Shown here: one piece after another, positions 22,948 through 32,686 of the stretch
Position numbering within the stretch: position 1 is the first letter of the stretch
How the letters are laid out: each line of letters begins with the position of its first letter
Source: SAR86 cluster bacterium
GTDB taxonomy: Bacteria; Pseudomonadota; Gammaproteobacteria; Magnimaribacterales; AG-339-G14
DNA: 64,000 nt
Assembly (NCBI GenBank): GCA_023703675.1
Contig: CP097974.1
Span: forward strand, 85,288 to 149,287
Reading direction: 5' to 3'
Translations under genes and position numbers: made by a program
Notes under the pieces: generated by a model
What the model was told of the DNA's origin: nothing
Seen by the model: the letters and a program-made list of their open reading frames with translations, nothing else
Databases searched by the model: none

Positions 22948-23337
22948 TTGAAAGTTCTCTCGGAATCAAAAGTTTTTGCTTGCCCAGCTGAGGAGCTTTG
23001 GGAAATCCTTTCTGATGTTTCAAGATGTGATTGGGTTCCAAGTGTTGAAAAAATTTCCTTAGAAGGTGTCTCTAGAACATTTGAAATGGAAGGCATTGGG
23101 AAAGTAAGAGAAAATATATTGTCTCTAGACAATGTAAATATGGAATTACAATATTCTGCTGTCGAAACACCCAATCCTATAGAGCATCATCTTGCGACAA
23201 TGCGAGTAATTAAGTTGGATAATAATAGTTGCGAATTACTGTGGACCACTGAGATTAAACCTGAGATTTTTTCTGAAGCAGTTCATCATGGAATGTTAAT
23301 TTCAATCAAAGGAATAGAAGAAGTTTTAAAGACTTAA
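22948..23337 (+). CDS. SRPBCC-family (polyketide cyclase-like) protein
   Basis: Small 129-residue START/SRPBCC-fold protein, likely binding a hydrophobic ligand in a deep pocket. The N-terminus (FACPAEELWEILSDVSRCDWV) has the classic beta-strand, then helix with Trp and Asp pattern of this fold. TTG start 4 bases after the thiolase stop, so it is probably co-transcribed and could act on a thiolase-linked substrate (inference). No catalytic residues can be named. Confidence 0.75.
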   Translation: MKVLSESKVFACPAEELWEILSDVSRCDWVPSVEKISLEGVSRTFEMEGIGKVRENILSLDNVNMELQYSAVETPNPIEHHLATMRVIKLDNNSCELLWTTEIKPEIFSEAVHHGMLISIKGIEEVLKT

Positions 23338-23345
23338 ATAAAATT

Positions 23346-23792
23346 TTAAGATTTCTCAATAATCAATTCTCTGGAAAACTCGTTTATATGACTTAAACGG
23401 ATCTTAAGATCGTATTCACTGAAAAATCCTTCAGCTTTTTCAGGCCATTCTATAAATATTAAACAATCGTTTTCCGCTGAATATTCCTCAATGCCAAGGA
23501 CTTCCAACTCTTTTCTACTTTCAATTCTATATAGATCAATATGATAAATTTTTTTATCTTTTATTAAGTAAGGTTCAATAATTGTGAATGTTGGACTAGT
23601 TACGGGCTCAGATAATCCAAGAGATTTTAAAATTTCTTTTACAAGAGTTGTTTTACCTGTACCCAGATCACCCTCTAAAAAGATAATTGATGCCTTATTT
23701 TTTGGATACTTTTCAAGCTTACTAGCAATTTCTTTAGCAATATCTGCAGTATCATCCAATGAATTTAGGATTATTTTTTTATTAAAATTCAT
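23346..23792 (-). CDS. tsaE: tRNA t6A ATPase TsaE
   Basis: ATPase partner of TsaB and TsaD in making the t6A modification at tRNA position 37. Walker A reads GDLGTGKTTL; SPTFTIIEPY is the switch region, and HIDLYRIESRKELEVLGIEEY is the typical TsaE segment. The start is taken at MNFNKK (23792); the frame opens 8 codons earlier inside nnrD. About 148 aa, normal. Overlaps the 3' end of nnrD by 11 bases, the same neighbour as in E. coli (nnr-tsaE). Confidence 0.95.
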   Translation of the reverse strand: MNFNKKIILNSLDDTADIAKEIASKLEKYPKNKASIIFLEGDLGTGKTTLVKEILKSLGLSEPVTSPTFTIIEPYLIKDKKIYHIDLYRIESRKELEVLGIEEYSAENDCLIFIEWPEKAEGFFSEYDLKIRLSHINEFSRELIIEKS

Positions 23793-24624
23793 CAATAATG
23801 CTGGGTAGAAAGTCAATAATATCGGTTGGCATTAATGAAAGTTGATTAAATTTTTTGGCGTATGCTTCGCCGGCTAAAGAGTGTAATTCAACTCCTAAAC
23901 ACGAAGCATCAAATAAGTTTAATTTTTGAGCAACTAGGCTACTTACAATGCCGCTAAGCACATCTCCCATGCCTGCTGTTGCCATGCCGGGATTAGCTCT
24001 ATCGCAGATACAGATATTTTCTCCTTTACAAATTAATGTCTGATGACTCTTAAGAACTACAACGGCATTAAATTTTTTGGATATTCGCTTTGCAGCTGAA
24101 ACTTTATTCTTCTTTATTGCTTCAACAGAGGTATTTAACAAAGCTGCAGCCTCTCCCAAGTGAGGAGTTAAGATAATTTTCTTCGGTAATTTTAGTTTTT
24201 TAAAAAATTTAGGTAGTAAATTCAATCCGTCAGCGTCAATCAACATGGGAATATTTCTTTTATAAGCGTTTTCGATCGACTTAAAAATCATCTGTTCACT
24301 CCAATAGTCTTTTCCTAATCCTGGACCAAGACAAACAACAGAAGGTAAGTTCAAATAATTCTCTAAAGTCTGTCCTGTGTCTACTTTTTTAGTCATTACT
24401 TCCGGACAAAAACTCAACGCCGCCTGTAAATGATCTGACCTAGTTGCTAAAGAAACAAGACCAGCACCACTTTTCATGGCGGCTTTAGAAGAGAGAAGAG
24501 CTGCTCCTCCGAAGCCAAGATTACCCGCGATAACCAAAAGATGACCATAATCTCCTTTGTGTGAATCAGGATTTCTTGATAATTTTTTCATCAAGGTTTC
24601 TGTTTTTATGTTTCGCGGTTTCAT
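23782..24624 (-). CDS. nnrD: ADP-dependent NAD(P)H-hydrate dehydratase
   Basis: Repairs damaged NADH/NADPH hydrates using ADP. KGDYGHLLVIAG (substrate and ADP binding), SKAAMKSGAGLVSLAT and the C-terminal GMATAGMGDVLSGIV motif with the catalytic Asp are all present. 280 aa, only the dehydratase domain. In most gammaproteobacteria it is fused to an N-terminal epimerase (NnrE); here that domain is absent. Overlaps tsaE downstream, so the pair is one transcript. Confidence 0.92.
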   Translation of the reverse strand: MKPRNIKTETLMKKLSRNPDSHKGDYGHLLVIAGNLGFGGAALLSSKAAMKSGAGLVSLATRSDHLQAALSFCPEVMTKKVDTGQTLENYLNLPSVVCLGPGLGKDYWSEQMIFKSIENAYKRNIPMLIDADGLNLLPKFFKKLKLPKKIILTPHLGEAAALLNTSVEAIKKNKVSAAKRISKKFNAVVVLKSHQTLICKGENICICDRANPGMATAGMGDVLSGIVSSLVAQKLNLFDASCLGVELHSLAGEAYAKKFNQLSLMPTDIIDFLPSIIDEF

Positions 24625-24731
24625 CAGTTAAAGTCCTAAAAAAATTTTGTTTTTTTGTTATCTTCTCATTGCTAAAAGGGCTAGGAAAGAGATAGAGTAC
24701 GTAGATTAAATTATTTTTAAAGGAGAGGAAA

Positions 24732-25709
24732 ATGATCAAAACAAAAATTACCGAAATGTTTGAAATTGAACATCCAATTATTCAAGGAGGAATGCATTAT
24801 GTTGGTTTTGCAGAGATGGCTTCTGCGGTCGCTAATGCTGGCGGGCTTGGAATTATTACAGGCTTAACACAAAAGACTCCGGATGATTTGGCTAAAGAAA
24901 TCGCGAAATGTCATGAAATGACGGATAAACCTTTTGGAGTCAATTTGACCTTCTTGCCTGGGTTTGAAGAGCCTGACTATCCTGGTTACATCGAAGCTAT
25001 TGTTAAAGGAGGAGTAAAAATTGTTGAGACTGCTGGTAGAAGTCCAGAAGCTTACATGCCTGATTTGAAAGGAGCTGGAATTAAAGTCATCCATAAATGT
25101 ACATCAGTGAGACATTCTCTAAAAGCTGAAAAAATTGGTTGTGACGCTGTCAGTGTTGATGGTTTTGAATGTGGTGGTCATCCCGGAGAAGATGACATTC
25201 CAAATATGATCCTCTTGCCAAGAGCTGCAGAAGAATTATCTATTCCTTTTGTTGCGTCAGGAGGAATGGGAAACGGACAGCAACTTGCTGCAGCATTATC
25301 AATGGGAGCGGATGGAATTAACATGGGAACTAGATTCATTGCAACCAAAGAGGCTCCAGTGCATCAAAATGTAAAAGACGCTTTAGTTGCTGCTTCAGAA
25401 TTGGATACCGAACTCATTATGAGACCTTTGCGAAATACTGAAAGAGTTTTAGCAAATGGCGCAGTGAATAAAATTTTAGAAAAAGAAAAAGCTCTTGGTG
25501 ACGAAATTCAGATTACAGACATCATAGAAGAAGTTGCAGGGGTTTATCCAAAAATCATGCAGGAAGGAACCATGGATGCTGGGGCTTGGAGCTGCGGGAT
25601 GGTTGCTGGATTAATTCACGATGTACCAACATGTAAGGATTTAGTTGAAAGAATAGTCTCTGATGCCGAAGAAATCATCAAAAGTAGACTTTCAAAATTT
25701 GTTGCTTAA
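24732..25709 (+). CDS. Nitronate monooxygenase-like flavoprotein
   Basis: FMN TIM-barrel protein of the 2-nitropropane dioxygenase/nitronate monooxygenase family. EHPIIQGGMHYVGFAEMAS at the N-terminus, VDGFECGGHPGEDD with the catalytic-type His, and GGMGNGQQLAAAL/MGADGINMGTRF for phosphate binding are present. 325 aa, full length. A strong ribosome-binding site (AAAGGAGAGG) precedes the ATG. The family includes nitronate oxidases, enoyl-ACP reductase FabK-like and other flavoproteins, so the reaction is not certain. The Nudix gene follows after 2 bases. Confidence 0.85.
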   Translation: MIKTKITEMFEIEHPIIQGGMHYVGFAEMASAVANAGGLGIITGLTQKTPDDLAKEIAKCHEMTDKPFGVNLTFLPGFEEPDYPGYIEAIVKGGVKIVETAGRSPEAYMPDLKGAGIKVIHKCTSVRHSLKAEKIGCDAVSVDGFECGGHPGEDDIPNMILLPRAAEELSIPFVASGGMGNGQQLAAALSMGADGINMGTRFIATKEAPVHQNVKDALVAASELDTELIMRPLRNTERVLANGAVNKILEKEKALGDEIQITDIIEEVAGVYPKIMQEGTMDAGAWSCGMVAGLIHDVPTCKDLVERIVSDAEEIIKSRLSKFVA

Positions 25710-25711
25710 CT

Positions 25712-26584
25712 ATGTCTGAAGAATCTAGTTCTAAGCCTCCTTTCCCGGAGAAATATGAATCTTCGATAAACATAAAAAAAGGCTCAGAAGAAGAACCTGC
25801 TGAGCCTAGACCAGCTGCTACAGTTCTACTTGTCAGGGCGCCAAAAGACGAAGTTGAAGTTTTCATGATTCAAAGAAACGCTAAGACTAATTTTGGCAAT
25901 GCATGGGTTTTTCCGGGTGGAAAACTTGATGAGGAAGATGGCACTGATGAATCTAATAAATTTTGTTATGGTCTCACCGACGAAATGGCTTCCCAGATCT
26001 TAGGGATTGAAAAAGGCGGTTTGAACTATTGGGTTGCTTGTATCAGAGAATGTTTTGAAGAATGTGGAGTGCTTTTAGCCTATAGAGAAAATGGAGACCT
26101 TTTTGACGACCCCAATAGCGATGAGTTAAAGATTCTTAATGAATACAGAAATCTTCTAAACGAGGGCAAGCCCGTCTTGTACAAATTGTGTGGAATTTTA
26201 AAGCTAAGATTAGCAGTTGATAGACTGGCTTATATTTCTCATTGGGTCACTCCGAAATTTGAAATGAGACGCTACAGCACTAGATTCTTTATTGCTTTAG
26301 CTCCAGAAAAACAAATTGCTGAACACGACGGAGGAGAAGGCGTTGAAAGCATTTGGATTTCACCTGAAAGCGCTTTAGAAAAGGGAAAGAAAGGAGAATT
26401 TCCAATAATTCTCCCTACAATTAAAAATTTAGAATCGATAGAAGGTTTTTCTAACACTCAGGATCTTATGGAAGCTAAAATAAATTATCAAAACGAAGTT
26501 TCATGTATTGAGCCAAAGTTTTTTATGAAAGATGGAAAAATGGTGGGACTTCTTCCTGGAGATGAAGGATATGAAGATCACTGA
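25712..26584 (+). CDS. Nudix hydrolase, NUDT19-like architecture
   Basis: Nudix-fold hydrolase, 290 aa. The Nudix box is split by an insertion: GGKLDEEDG opens it, about 38 residues follow, and it resumes as RECFEECGVLLAY carrying the catalytic REXXEE. This inserted form is known in the NUDT19 group, which cleaves CoA and acyl-CoA derivatives; that substrate is only a suggestion. The gene sits between a flavoprotein and a metallo-beta-lactamase-fold gene in what looks like a three-gene operon. Its end overlaps the next start by 14 bases. Confidence 0.82.
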   Translation: MSEESSSKPPFPEKYESSINIKKGSEEEPAEPRPAATVLLVRAPKDEVEVFMIQRNAKTNFGNAWVFPGGKLDEEDGTDESNKFCYGLTDEMASQILGIEKGGLNYWVACIRECFEECGVLLAYRENGDLFDDPNSDELKILNEYRNLLNEGKPVLYKLCGILKLRLAVDRLAYISHWVTPKFEMRRYSTRFFIALAPEKQIAEHDGGEGVESIWISPESALEKGKKGEFPIILPTIKNLESIEGFSNTQDLMEAKINYQNEVSCIEPKFFMKDGKMVGLLPGDEGYEDH

Positions 26585-27386
26585 GCTGTCTCCCTTAATT
26601 AGAAGAATTACAGCTGATAATTCAGGTGTCTTTACTGGCCCTGGGACGAATACCTACTTGATAGGACATGATGAAATTACAGTAATTGATCCTGGTCCAG
26701 CATCAAAAGAACATATAGAAAATATTGTTAAAGTTTGTGGAGAAGACATCAAGCAAATTTTAGTCACTCACACTCACAATGATCATTCACCTGGTGCGAA
26801 GTTGTTGCATCAGAGAACTGCTGCACCGGTAAAAGGCATGAAAGCATTACATAATGAGATGCAGGATCCTACTTTCAAGCCTCAAGCGATATTGAAGGAT
26901 GGTGATGTCATCGAGCAAGTGGATTACACTTTGAGAGTGATTCATACGCCTGGACATGCTTCCAACCATTTGTGTTATTTTTTAGAGGAGGAGAAAACAA
27001 TATTCACTGGAGATCACATTATGGATGGTTCGACAGTTGTTATAGCTCCCCCAGATGGAAGCATGAGTCAATATATAGATTCTCTTCAAATGCTAAAAGA
27101 TGAAGATTTAAAGTACATTGCCCCTGGGCACGGAGACTTAATGGAAAATCCTCATGCTGTTGTCGATTGGATTATTGGGCATAGGATGTTTAGAGAGAAA
27201 AAAGTAATTGACGCGATTACCGAATTAAATAGAGCCTCCTTAGATGTCCTGTTAAATAAAGTTTACGATGATGTAGATCCGAGATTATTAAGCATTGCTA
27301 AATATTCCCTTCAAGCACACTTAATAAAGTTAGTTGAAGAAGAGAGAGTAACTCAGGATAAGTCAGAGTTTGTTTGGAATCATTAA
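26571..27386 (+). CDS. Metallo-beta-lactamase-fold hydrolase, LACTB2-like
   Basis: Zinc hydrolase with the HxHxDH motif (THTHNDHSPGA) and further ligands in HTPGHASNHLCY, FTGDHIM and APGHGD. 271 aa from the ATG at 26571, which is preceded by an AAGGA site inside the Nudix gene; the frame opens 13 codons earlier but the family starts at KITELSPLIRRI. LACTB2-type enzymes act on RNA or thioesters; the substrate here is not known. Convergent with msrA; their stop codons interlock in one TTAA. Confidence 0.85.
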   Translation: MKITELSPLIRRITADNSGVFTGPGTNTYLIGHDEITVIDPGPASKEHIENIVKVCGEDIKQILVTHTHNDHSPGAKLLHQRTAAPVKGMKALHNEMQDPTFKPQAILKDGDVIEQVDYTLRVIHTPGHASNHLCYFLEEEKTIFTGDHIMDGSTVVIAPPDGSMSQYIDSLQMLKDEDLKYIAPGHGDLMENPHAVVDWIIGHRMFREKKVIDAITELNRASLDVLLNKVYDDVDPRLLSIAKYSLQAHLIKLVEEERVTQDKSEFVWNH

Positions 27387-28024
27387 TCAAGATTTAATTT
27401 AATTCCACAACCGCCATGGCCACAATATCCACCAGGATTCTTGGCCAAATATTGCTGATGATATTCTTCTGCAAAGAAGAAATTATTGATTTCCTTGATA
27501 TCAGTTGTTATGGATTTAAAACCGTTTTTGACGAGAATTGATCCATAGGCATCTTTAGTTTCCCTTGCCTGTTGCATTTGCACTTCATTAGTTATGTAAA
27601 TTCCAGATCTATATTGAGTGCCAACATCATAACCTTGTCTCATACCTTGAGTTGGATCATGATTTTCCCAGAAAACTTTAAGTAATAACGAAAATTTTAT
27701 TTTTTTAGGATCATATATAACTTCGACGATTTCATTGTGAGCTGTTTGGCCAGAGCAGACTTCTTCATAAGTCGGATTTCTGGTGAAACCGTCTCCATAA
27801 CCCACAGAAGTAAATAAAACTCCTTCCAATTCCCACAAATATTTTTCAGCTCCCCAGAAACATCCCATTCCAAAATAAACTTTTTCAAAATTTGAAGTAT
27901 TCACTGGGTATTCGTTTTTATTAACATAGTGAATTCTGGGCTCAAAGATTATTTCTTCTCTTCCAGCAAGAGCGTCTTGTTCTTTGGGTAATTCTGTTTT
28001 CGTGAGAAAAGATAAAAGTGACAT
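27383..28024 (-). CDS. msrA: Peptide-methionine (S)-S-oxide reductase
   Basis: Repairs oxidised methionine in proteins using thioredoxin. Catalytic Cys55 lies in GMGCFWGAEKYLWEL; further motifs are VGYGDGFTRNPTYEEVCSG and WENHDPTQGMRQGYDVGTQY. C-terminal cysteines in NPGGYCGHGGCG can act in recycling. 213 aa, full length. Starts on the last base of the acs stop codon (TAATG), showing tight coupling with acs upstream. Fits the other oxidative-stress genes of the window. Confidence 0.95.
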   Translation of the reverse strand: MSLLSFLTKTELPKEQDALAGREEIIFEPRIHYVNKNEYPVNTSNFEKVYFGMGCFWGAEKYLWELEGVLFTSVGYGDGFTRNPTYEEVCSGQTAHNEIVEVIYDPKKIKFSLLLKVFWENHDPTQGMRQGYDVGTQYRSGIYITNEVQMQQARETKDAYGSILVKNGFKSITTDIKEINNFFFAEEYHQQYLAKNPGGYCGHGGCGIKLNLD

Positions 28025-29952
28025 TATTTATTCAGCCTATTATTTATTAACTCGTCGACAATACTTGGATCAGCTAAAGTGGAAGTATCTCCAAGATTAT
28101 CAAGATCATTAGAAGCAATTTTTCTAAGAATTCTTCTCATAATCTTACCAGATCTAGTCTTGGGAAGGTCATTAGTAAAATGAATTAAATCCGGTTTCGC
28201 TATAGCTCCAATTTCTTTGTTTACCAGCTCTGTTAATTCTTCTTTTAGCTCAATGCTTGGAATTGAACTTTTCATCATGTTTACATAACAATAGATTCCT
28301 TGGCCCTTTATAGGATGTTCAAAACCTACTACCGCAGCTTCTGCAACTTCTTCGTGCAAGACCAAAGCGCTTTCAACTTCAGCTGTTCCTAATCTATGGC
28401 CTGAGACATTTAAGACGTCGTCAACCCTTCCAGTTATCCAGTAGTAGCCGTCTTCGTCTCTTCGCGCACCATCGCCAGTAAAATAATATCCTGGGTAAGT
28501 TGAATAATATGTATCAACACATCTTTGATGATCTCCAAAAACTGTTCTAATTTGCGAGGGCCAAGATTTCTTTATCGCCAAATTACCAGAGCCAGGTCCA
28601 TTTATTTCTTTTCCATTCTCATCCAGAAGAACAGGAAGAACTCCAAAAAAGGGTTTGCAAGCGCTTCCAGGTTTTTGATCAGAAAATCCAGCTAAACCTG
28701 AAATCAAAATGCTTCCTGTTTCCGTCTGCCACCATGTATCAACAATAGGACATTTTTTATTACCCACATTTTCAAAGTACCATTCCCAAGCTTCAGGATT
28801 GATGGGCTCTCCAACGGTTCCCAAAACTTTTAAGGACTTTCTAGAAGAGGCCCTTAAAGGTTCATTACCAAAAGCCATAAGAGCCCTAATTGCAGTCGGA
28901 GCGGTGTAGAAGATATTAACTTGATGTTTATCAATTATTTCCCAAAATCTCGATGCGTCAGGATAAGTAGGCACTCCTTCAAACATTAGGGTTGTGGCCC
29001 CATTACAAAGTGGTCCATAAACTATATAAGAATGGCCTGTAACCCATCCTACATCCGCAGTACACCAATAAATATCGCCATCGGAATAATTAAAAATATG
29101 TTTATGTGTAATAGCTGATCCAAGTAAATAGCCTCCGGTCGTATGTAAAACCCCTTTTGGTTTTCCAGTAGAACCTGAGGTATACAAAATAAACAAAGGA
29201 TCTTCTGACTTCATCGGTTCACAACCACAATGAGCTTCAAATTTTTCTTTTTCAATCAAGTAATCTACATCAACTTTATTAATTAAATTTAATTCTTCTC
29301 CGGTTCTTTTCACAACAATTACTGAATGCACATTAGGGCAAGACTTAATTGCTTTATCAACATTTTCTTTCAGAGGAATTCTTTTACCCCCTCTAATTCC
29401 CTCATTAGCGGTAATAACAGTTTCGCAGTTTGAATCTAGAATTCGATCCTTTAATGACTCAACAGAAAATCCTCCAAACACTACAGAGTGAATTGCTCCA
29501 ATTCTCGCGCATGCCAACATTGCATAAGTTGCCTCAGGTATCATCGGCATATAGATGCAGACTCTGTCACCTTTTTTTATTCCTCTGCTTTTTAATAAAT
29601 TAGCAAATTTACAAACTTCATCATGAAGATGCCCGTAGGAAATTTTTTTATCTTCAGAAGGATCATCGCTCTCCCAAATTATTGCTACAGCATCAGGATT
29701 GCTCAAATGCCTATCGATACAATTAAAAGATGCATTGAGTATTCCGTCATTGAACCACTCAATTTTACCTTTCTCCATTTCGATCGAGCTAATATGATTT
29801 GGTTCTTCAATCCAAGTAATGTGTTTTGACGCTTGAGTTGCCCAGAAAGATTCAGGATTATTTATAGAATCTAGATACATAGAATCAAAAGAAGCCTCAT
29901 CAAGGTGAGTTTTTAATTTTATCGATTCTGGAACAGAATATCTTTTAGTCAT
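28024..29952 (-). CDS. acs: Acetyl-CoA synthetase
   Basis: Makes acetyl-CoA from acetate, ATP and CoA by an acetyl-AMP intermediate. ANL-family motifs: phosphate loop [22 protein letters not shown], the hinge-region [20 protein letters not shown], and the acetylatable Lys in [10 protein letters not shown]. 642 aa, normal for Acs. Lies 8 bases after folK and shares one base with msrA, so it is part of the minus-strand run from thiD. Gives the cell an acetate-use route. Confidence 0.96.
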   Translation of the reverse strand: MTKRYSVPESIKLKTHLDEASFDSMYLDSINNPESFWATQASKHITWIEEPNHISSIEMEKGKIEWFNDGILNASFNCIDRHLSNPDAVAIIWESDDPSEDKKISYGHLHDEVCKFANLLKSRGIKKGDRVCIYMPMIPEATYAMLACARIGAIHSVVFGGFSVESLKDRILDSNCETVITANEGIRGGKRIPLKENVDKAIKSCPNVHSVIVVKRTGEELNLINKVDVDYLIEKEKFEAHCGCEPMKSEDPLFILYTSGSTGKPKGVLHTTGGYLLGSAITHKHIFNYSDGDIYWCTADVGWVTGHSYIVYGPLCNGATTLMFEGVPTYPDASRFWEIIDKHQVNIFYTAPTAIRALMAFGNEPLRASSRKSLKVLGTVGEPINPEAWEWYFENVGNKKCPIVDTWWQTETGSILISGLAGFSDQKPGSACKPFFGVLPVLLDENGKEINGPGSGNLAIKKSWPSQIRTVFGDHQRCVDTYYSTYPGYYFTGDGARRDEDGYYWITGRVDDVLNVSGHRLGTAEVESALVLHEEVAEAAVVGFEHPIKGQGIYCYVNMMKSSIPSIELKEELTELVNKEIGAIAKPDLIHFTNDLPKTRSGKIMRRILRKIASNDLDNLGDTSTLADPSIVDELINNRLNK

Positions 29953-29960
29953 AAATTTTT

Positions 29961-30422
29961 TTAAAATTTTTGAGAAGCTTTTAAGTTGAGCTCAGAAACC
30001 TCATTTTGAACATGCTCACAGTTAATCTCTAATAAAGGCTTTATAAAAAAGTCTCTATTTTTCCAATCATAATGCGGAATAGTTAATTTAGGTTTTTTTA
30101 TTTGAAGATCATCAAAAAAAATTATGTCGATATCTATTGTTCGCGGTTTCATATGAGAATTCTTTTCCCTTTTTAACTTTTTTTCAACTTTCTGAAGATG
30201 CTTGAGCAAAGAAATAGGAGAAAGTTGTGTTTTGATTTTTAAAGCTAGGTTGAAAAAAAAGGGCTGTTCAATAGGGCCATAAAAAGAAGATTTATAGATT
30301 TTGCTTTTTTTTAGTATTTTTGTTTCCGGAAGATTATTTATCTCAGATCTGGCATTTGATAAGTTTTTATATCTGTTGCCAAGATTAGTTCCTAATACCA
30401 AATAAACAGTATGCTCAGACAT
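29961..30422 (-). CDS. folK: HPPK, folate synthesis
   Basis: Transfers pyrophosphate from ATP to 6-hydroxymethyl-dihydropterin, a step in folate synthesis. Family pattern: [16 protein letters not shown] at the start, [26 protein letters not shown] (metal-binding Asp residues) and [21 protein letters not shown]. 153 aa from the ATG at 30422, which shares a base with the dksA stop (TGATG). Normal length and all motifs present. Confidence 0.94.
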   Translation of the reverse strand: MSEHTVYLVLGTNLGNRYKNLSNARSEINNLPETKILKKSKIYKSSFYGPIEQPFFFNLALKIKTQLSPISLLKHLQKVEKKLKREKNSHMKPRTIDIDIIFFDDLQIKKPKLTIPHYDWKNRDFFIKPLLEINCEHVQNEVSELNLKASQKF

Positions 30423-31009
30423 CAACCGAATTGCTGCTTTTCTTTTATTTCGTCTACCGTTTTACAATCTATGCACTGAGTAGCTGTGGGCCTTGCTTCA
30501 AGTCGTTTTATACCAATCTCTACCCCACAAGTTTCACAATAACCATAAAGATCATCGTCAATATCTTTTAGAGACAGTTCAATTTTAGAAATTAATTTTC
30601 GTTCGCGCTCTCTTTTTCTTAGCTCCAACATGAATTCTTCTTCTTTCGCTGCACGATCTAATGAATCAGGAAAATTACTTTGGTCTTGCTGAATGAGCTG
30701 TTCTGTTTTCTCTTGTTCTGAATCAAGCGCCTCCTTCCAAGCATTGAGTATCGAAATAAAATGTTTTTTTTGAGATTTATTCATGTACTTCTCTGTTTTA
30801 TTAGGACGGTAGGGAATAAATGTTTTAGCAAATGATTCAAAATCGGAAGGATTTGAAATTACCTGAGGCTTAAGAACTTTCTTTTTAGCAGGTTTCTTTT
30901 TTGCTAGAGGTTTTTTTGCTGGTTGCTTTTTTGCCTTTGGTTTAGCAGACGGTTTTGTCTTTACTTTAGCTTTTTTTGTTGCAGATTTTGGTTTCTTTTT
31001 GATAGCCAT
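30422..31009 (-). CDS. dksA: DksA with lysine-rich N-terminal extension
   Basis: RNA polymerase secondary-channel factor that works with ppGpp to control rRNA and amino-acid promoters. From about residue 60 it follows DksA: YRPNKTEKYMNKSQ, LDRAAKEEEF at the coiled-coil tip, and the zinc finger CETCGVEIGIKRLEARPT with CIDC. The first 50 residues are a Lys/Ala/Pro tract like histone H1 tails, absent from E. coli DksA. 195 aa in total. Located between a PfkB-type kinase and folK; the same dksA-folK-type neighbourhood is seen in other gammaproteobacteria. Confidence 0.94.
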   Translation of the reverse strand: MAIKKKPKSATKKAKVKTKPSAKPKAKKQPAKKPLAKKKPAKKKVLKPQVISNPSDFESFAKTFIPYRPNKTEKYMNKSQKKHFISILNAWKEALDSEQEKTEQLIQQDQSNFPDSLDRAAKEEEFMLELRKRERERKLISKIELSLKDIDDDLYGYCETCGVEIGIKRLEARPTATQCIDCKTVDEIKEKQQFG

Positions 31010-31056
31010 TGATAAAATTTGAAGGTGAGAAATTTATCAAAACCTAGAGGAACTTG

Positions 31057-32058
31057 CTAGTCTAATTTGCAAAATAATTCATAAATTTCTAGATATTTTT
31101 TGTGTTCTAATCTCGGGCCAATATTTTCAACACCCTTAGATGCTAAAAAACATCCAAATTTTGCAGCTTTTTCTGGATTTTGACCCTTGGCAAGTAAATA
31201 CAATGCTCCTCCAGCAAACATGTCACCGGCTCCATTGCTATCAATTGCATTTGCAGTAAACCCACCCACTTCACAAGAAGATTTATGGTCAAAAATTAAT
31301 GCTCCTTCACTTCCTTTAGTAATGAAAATATTTTGTGCAAATTTTAATAAAGAGCTTTTTATTAATTCTTCATCATTTGTCTTACAAAATGCTTTTGCTT
31401 CTTCAAAGTTACAAAATAAATAATCAATTGGCTCTTTGAGCCAATCAAGTAACCTTTCTCTGAAAGCATTTACTACGTTCGGATCTGATAGGCTAATAGC
31501 TATTTTAGCCTCTTTGCTTCTACCAACTTCTATAATTTTTTTACTCGTCAAGTTGCATTCGTCTGAACTCACAAGGTAGCCTTCTAGATAAATTATTTCC
31601 GACTTTTCTATTAAGTCTTCATCTATGTCTGAAGGCTTCAAATTAGCGCTGATGCCTAGACATGTGCTCATGGTTCTTTCTGCGTCTTCAGAAATCATAA
31701 TTAAACAAGTACCTGTGTCTCCTTTATCATTAGAAATCACGTCGTTTATAATTCCTACGTCTTCAAGATCTTTCTTGTAAAATGAACCATTTTCATCATT
31801 CGCCACTTTTCCAAAAAAACCACATTTACTTCCCAAAGATGCCAAGGCAAAGATAGTATTGGTGGCTGAACCTCCACAAGCATCTTCACTTTTTTTATAA
31901 TTTTCAGATAATTTTTTATAGAAAACATTTTGGGATTCACTATCGCATAAACCCATAGTTCCTTTTTCTATTGAAATCTCCTTTAAAATGTCGTCTTCAA
32001 TAAGAAATTGTTTATCAACTAAAGCATTTCCAACGCCAAGAACGTTAATTTCCTTCAT
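31057..32058 (-). CDS. PfkB-family sugar/nucleoside kinase
   Basis: Ribokinase-superfamily kinase, most like adenosine kinase or related PfkB proteins. GGSATNTIFALASLGSKCGF (substrate lid region) and the catalytic GAGDMFAGGALYLLA with the general-base Asp are intact. 333 aa. The start overlaps thiE by 14 bases, so it may be translated with the thiamine genes, but the family fits adenosine or sugar phosphorylation rather than a known thiamine step. Substrate undetermined. Confidence 0.85.
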   Translation of the reverse strand: MKEINVLGVGNALVDKQFLIEDDILKEISIEKGTMGLCDSESQNVFYKKLSENYKKSEDACGGSATNTIFALASLGSKCGFFGKVANDENGSFYKKDLEDVGIINDVISNDKGDTGTCLIMISEDAERTMSTCLGISANLKPSDIDEDLIEKSEIIYLEGYLVSSDECNLTSKKIIEVGRSKEAKIAISLSDPNVVNAFRERLLDWLKEPIDYLFCNFEEAKAFCKTNDEELIKSSLLKFAQNIFITKGSEGALIFDHKSSCEVGGFTANAIDSNGAGDMFAGGALYLLAKGQNPEKAAKFGCFLASKGVENIGPRLEHKKYLEIYELFCKLD

Positions 32059-32686
32059 TATTTATTTTAATTATATTTTTAATTTCATGGTCTTCAAAAG
32101 CGTAAACTCCGTTCGAGATAGCGAATTTCTTATATCCCATTTTTTTTAAATTGATAATGTTTTCGTTATTGATTCCACCAATAGAATACAGAGGTTTTTT
32201 TGTTTTTAACAAAACTTCTTCCAAAACCATATCTGTACTCGCTAACGAGACATCTTTCTTAGTTTGGCTTTTAAAAAAAGATCCTACCGCTAGATAATCC
32301 CAATCTAAAATATCTTCCGGAGGATTTGAAACTAACTCTAAATTCCACTTACAAGAAAGGCCTTTAATATAATTGTCTTTAATCAGATTTAAGTGCGTTT
32401 TTAAAAAATTTTGATTTCTTTTCTTTTGATAGTCTTCAAATCCCAAATGAAATCCATCCGCTCCAATTTCTAATGCTATTTCTGGGTAATCGTTAATTAT
32501 TAACTCCCCTCCATTTTCTTTGATGAGTTCTAAAAGAATTTTTGCATTTTTTTTTATGATATTTAAATCATCATTCTTGTCTCTGTATTGATAAGTTTTA
32601 ATTCCTAGTTCCAATAAATTAGATGTTTTAGAAATTATTTCTTCTAGGCTTAAATTAACTGGAGTTATGGCATAAATAGAATTCAT
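32045..32686 (-). CDS. thiE: Thiamine-phosphate synthase
   Basis: Couples HMP-pyrophosphate with thiazole phosphate to make thiamine phosphate. TIM-barrel family features: IYAITPVNLSLEEII, YQYRDK, INDYPEIALEIGADGFHLG, YLAVGSFFKSQTKKD, IGGINNENI. 213 aa, normal. The lysine-rich, AT-driven composition makes it divergent but the order of motifs is that of ThiE. TenI-like proteins share this fold, so a small doubt remains. Adjacent thiD supports the call. Overlaps thiD by one base. Confidence 0.85.
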   Translation of the reverse strand: MNSIYAITPVNLSLEEIISKTSNLLELGIKTYQYRDKNDDLNIIKKNAKILLELIKENGGELIINDYPEIALEIGADGFHLGFEDYQKKRNQNFLKTHLNLIKDNYIKGLSCKWNLELVSNPPEDILDWDYLAVGSFFKSQTKKDVSLASTDMVLEEVLLKTKKPLYSIGGINNENIINLKKMGYKKFAISNGVYAFEDHEIKNIIKINNEGN

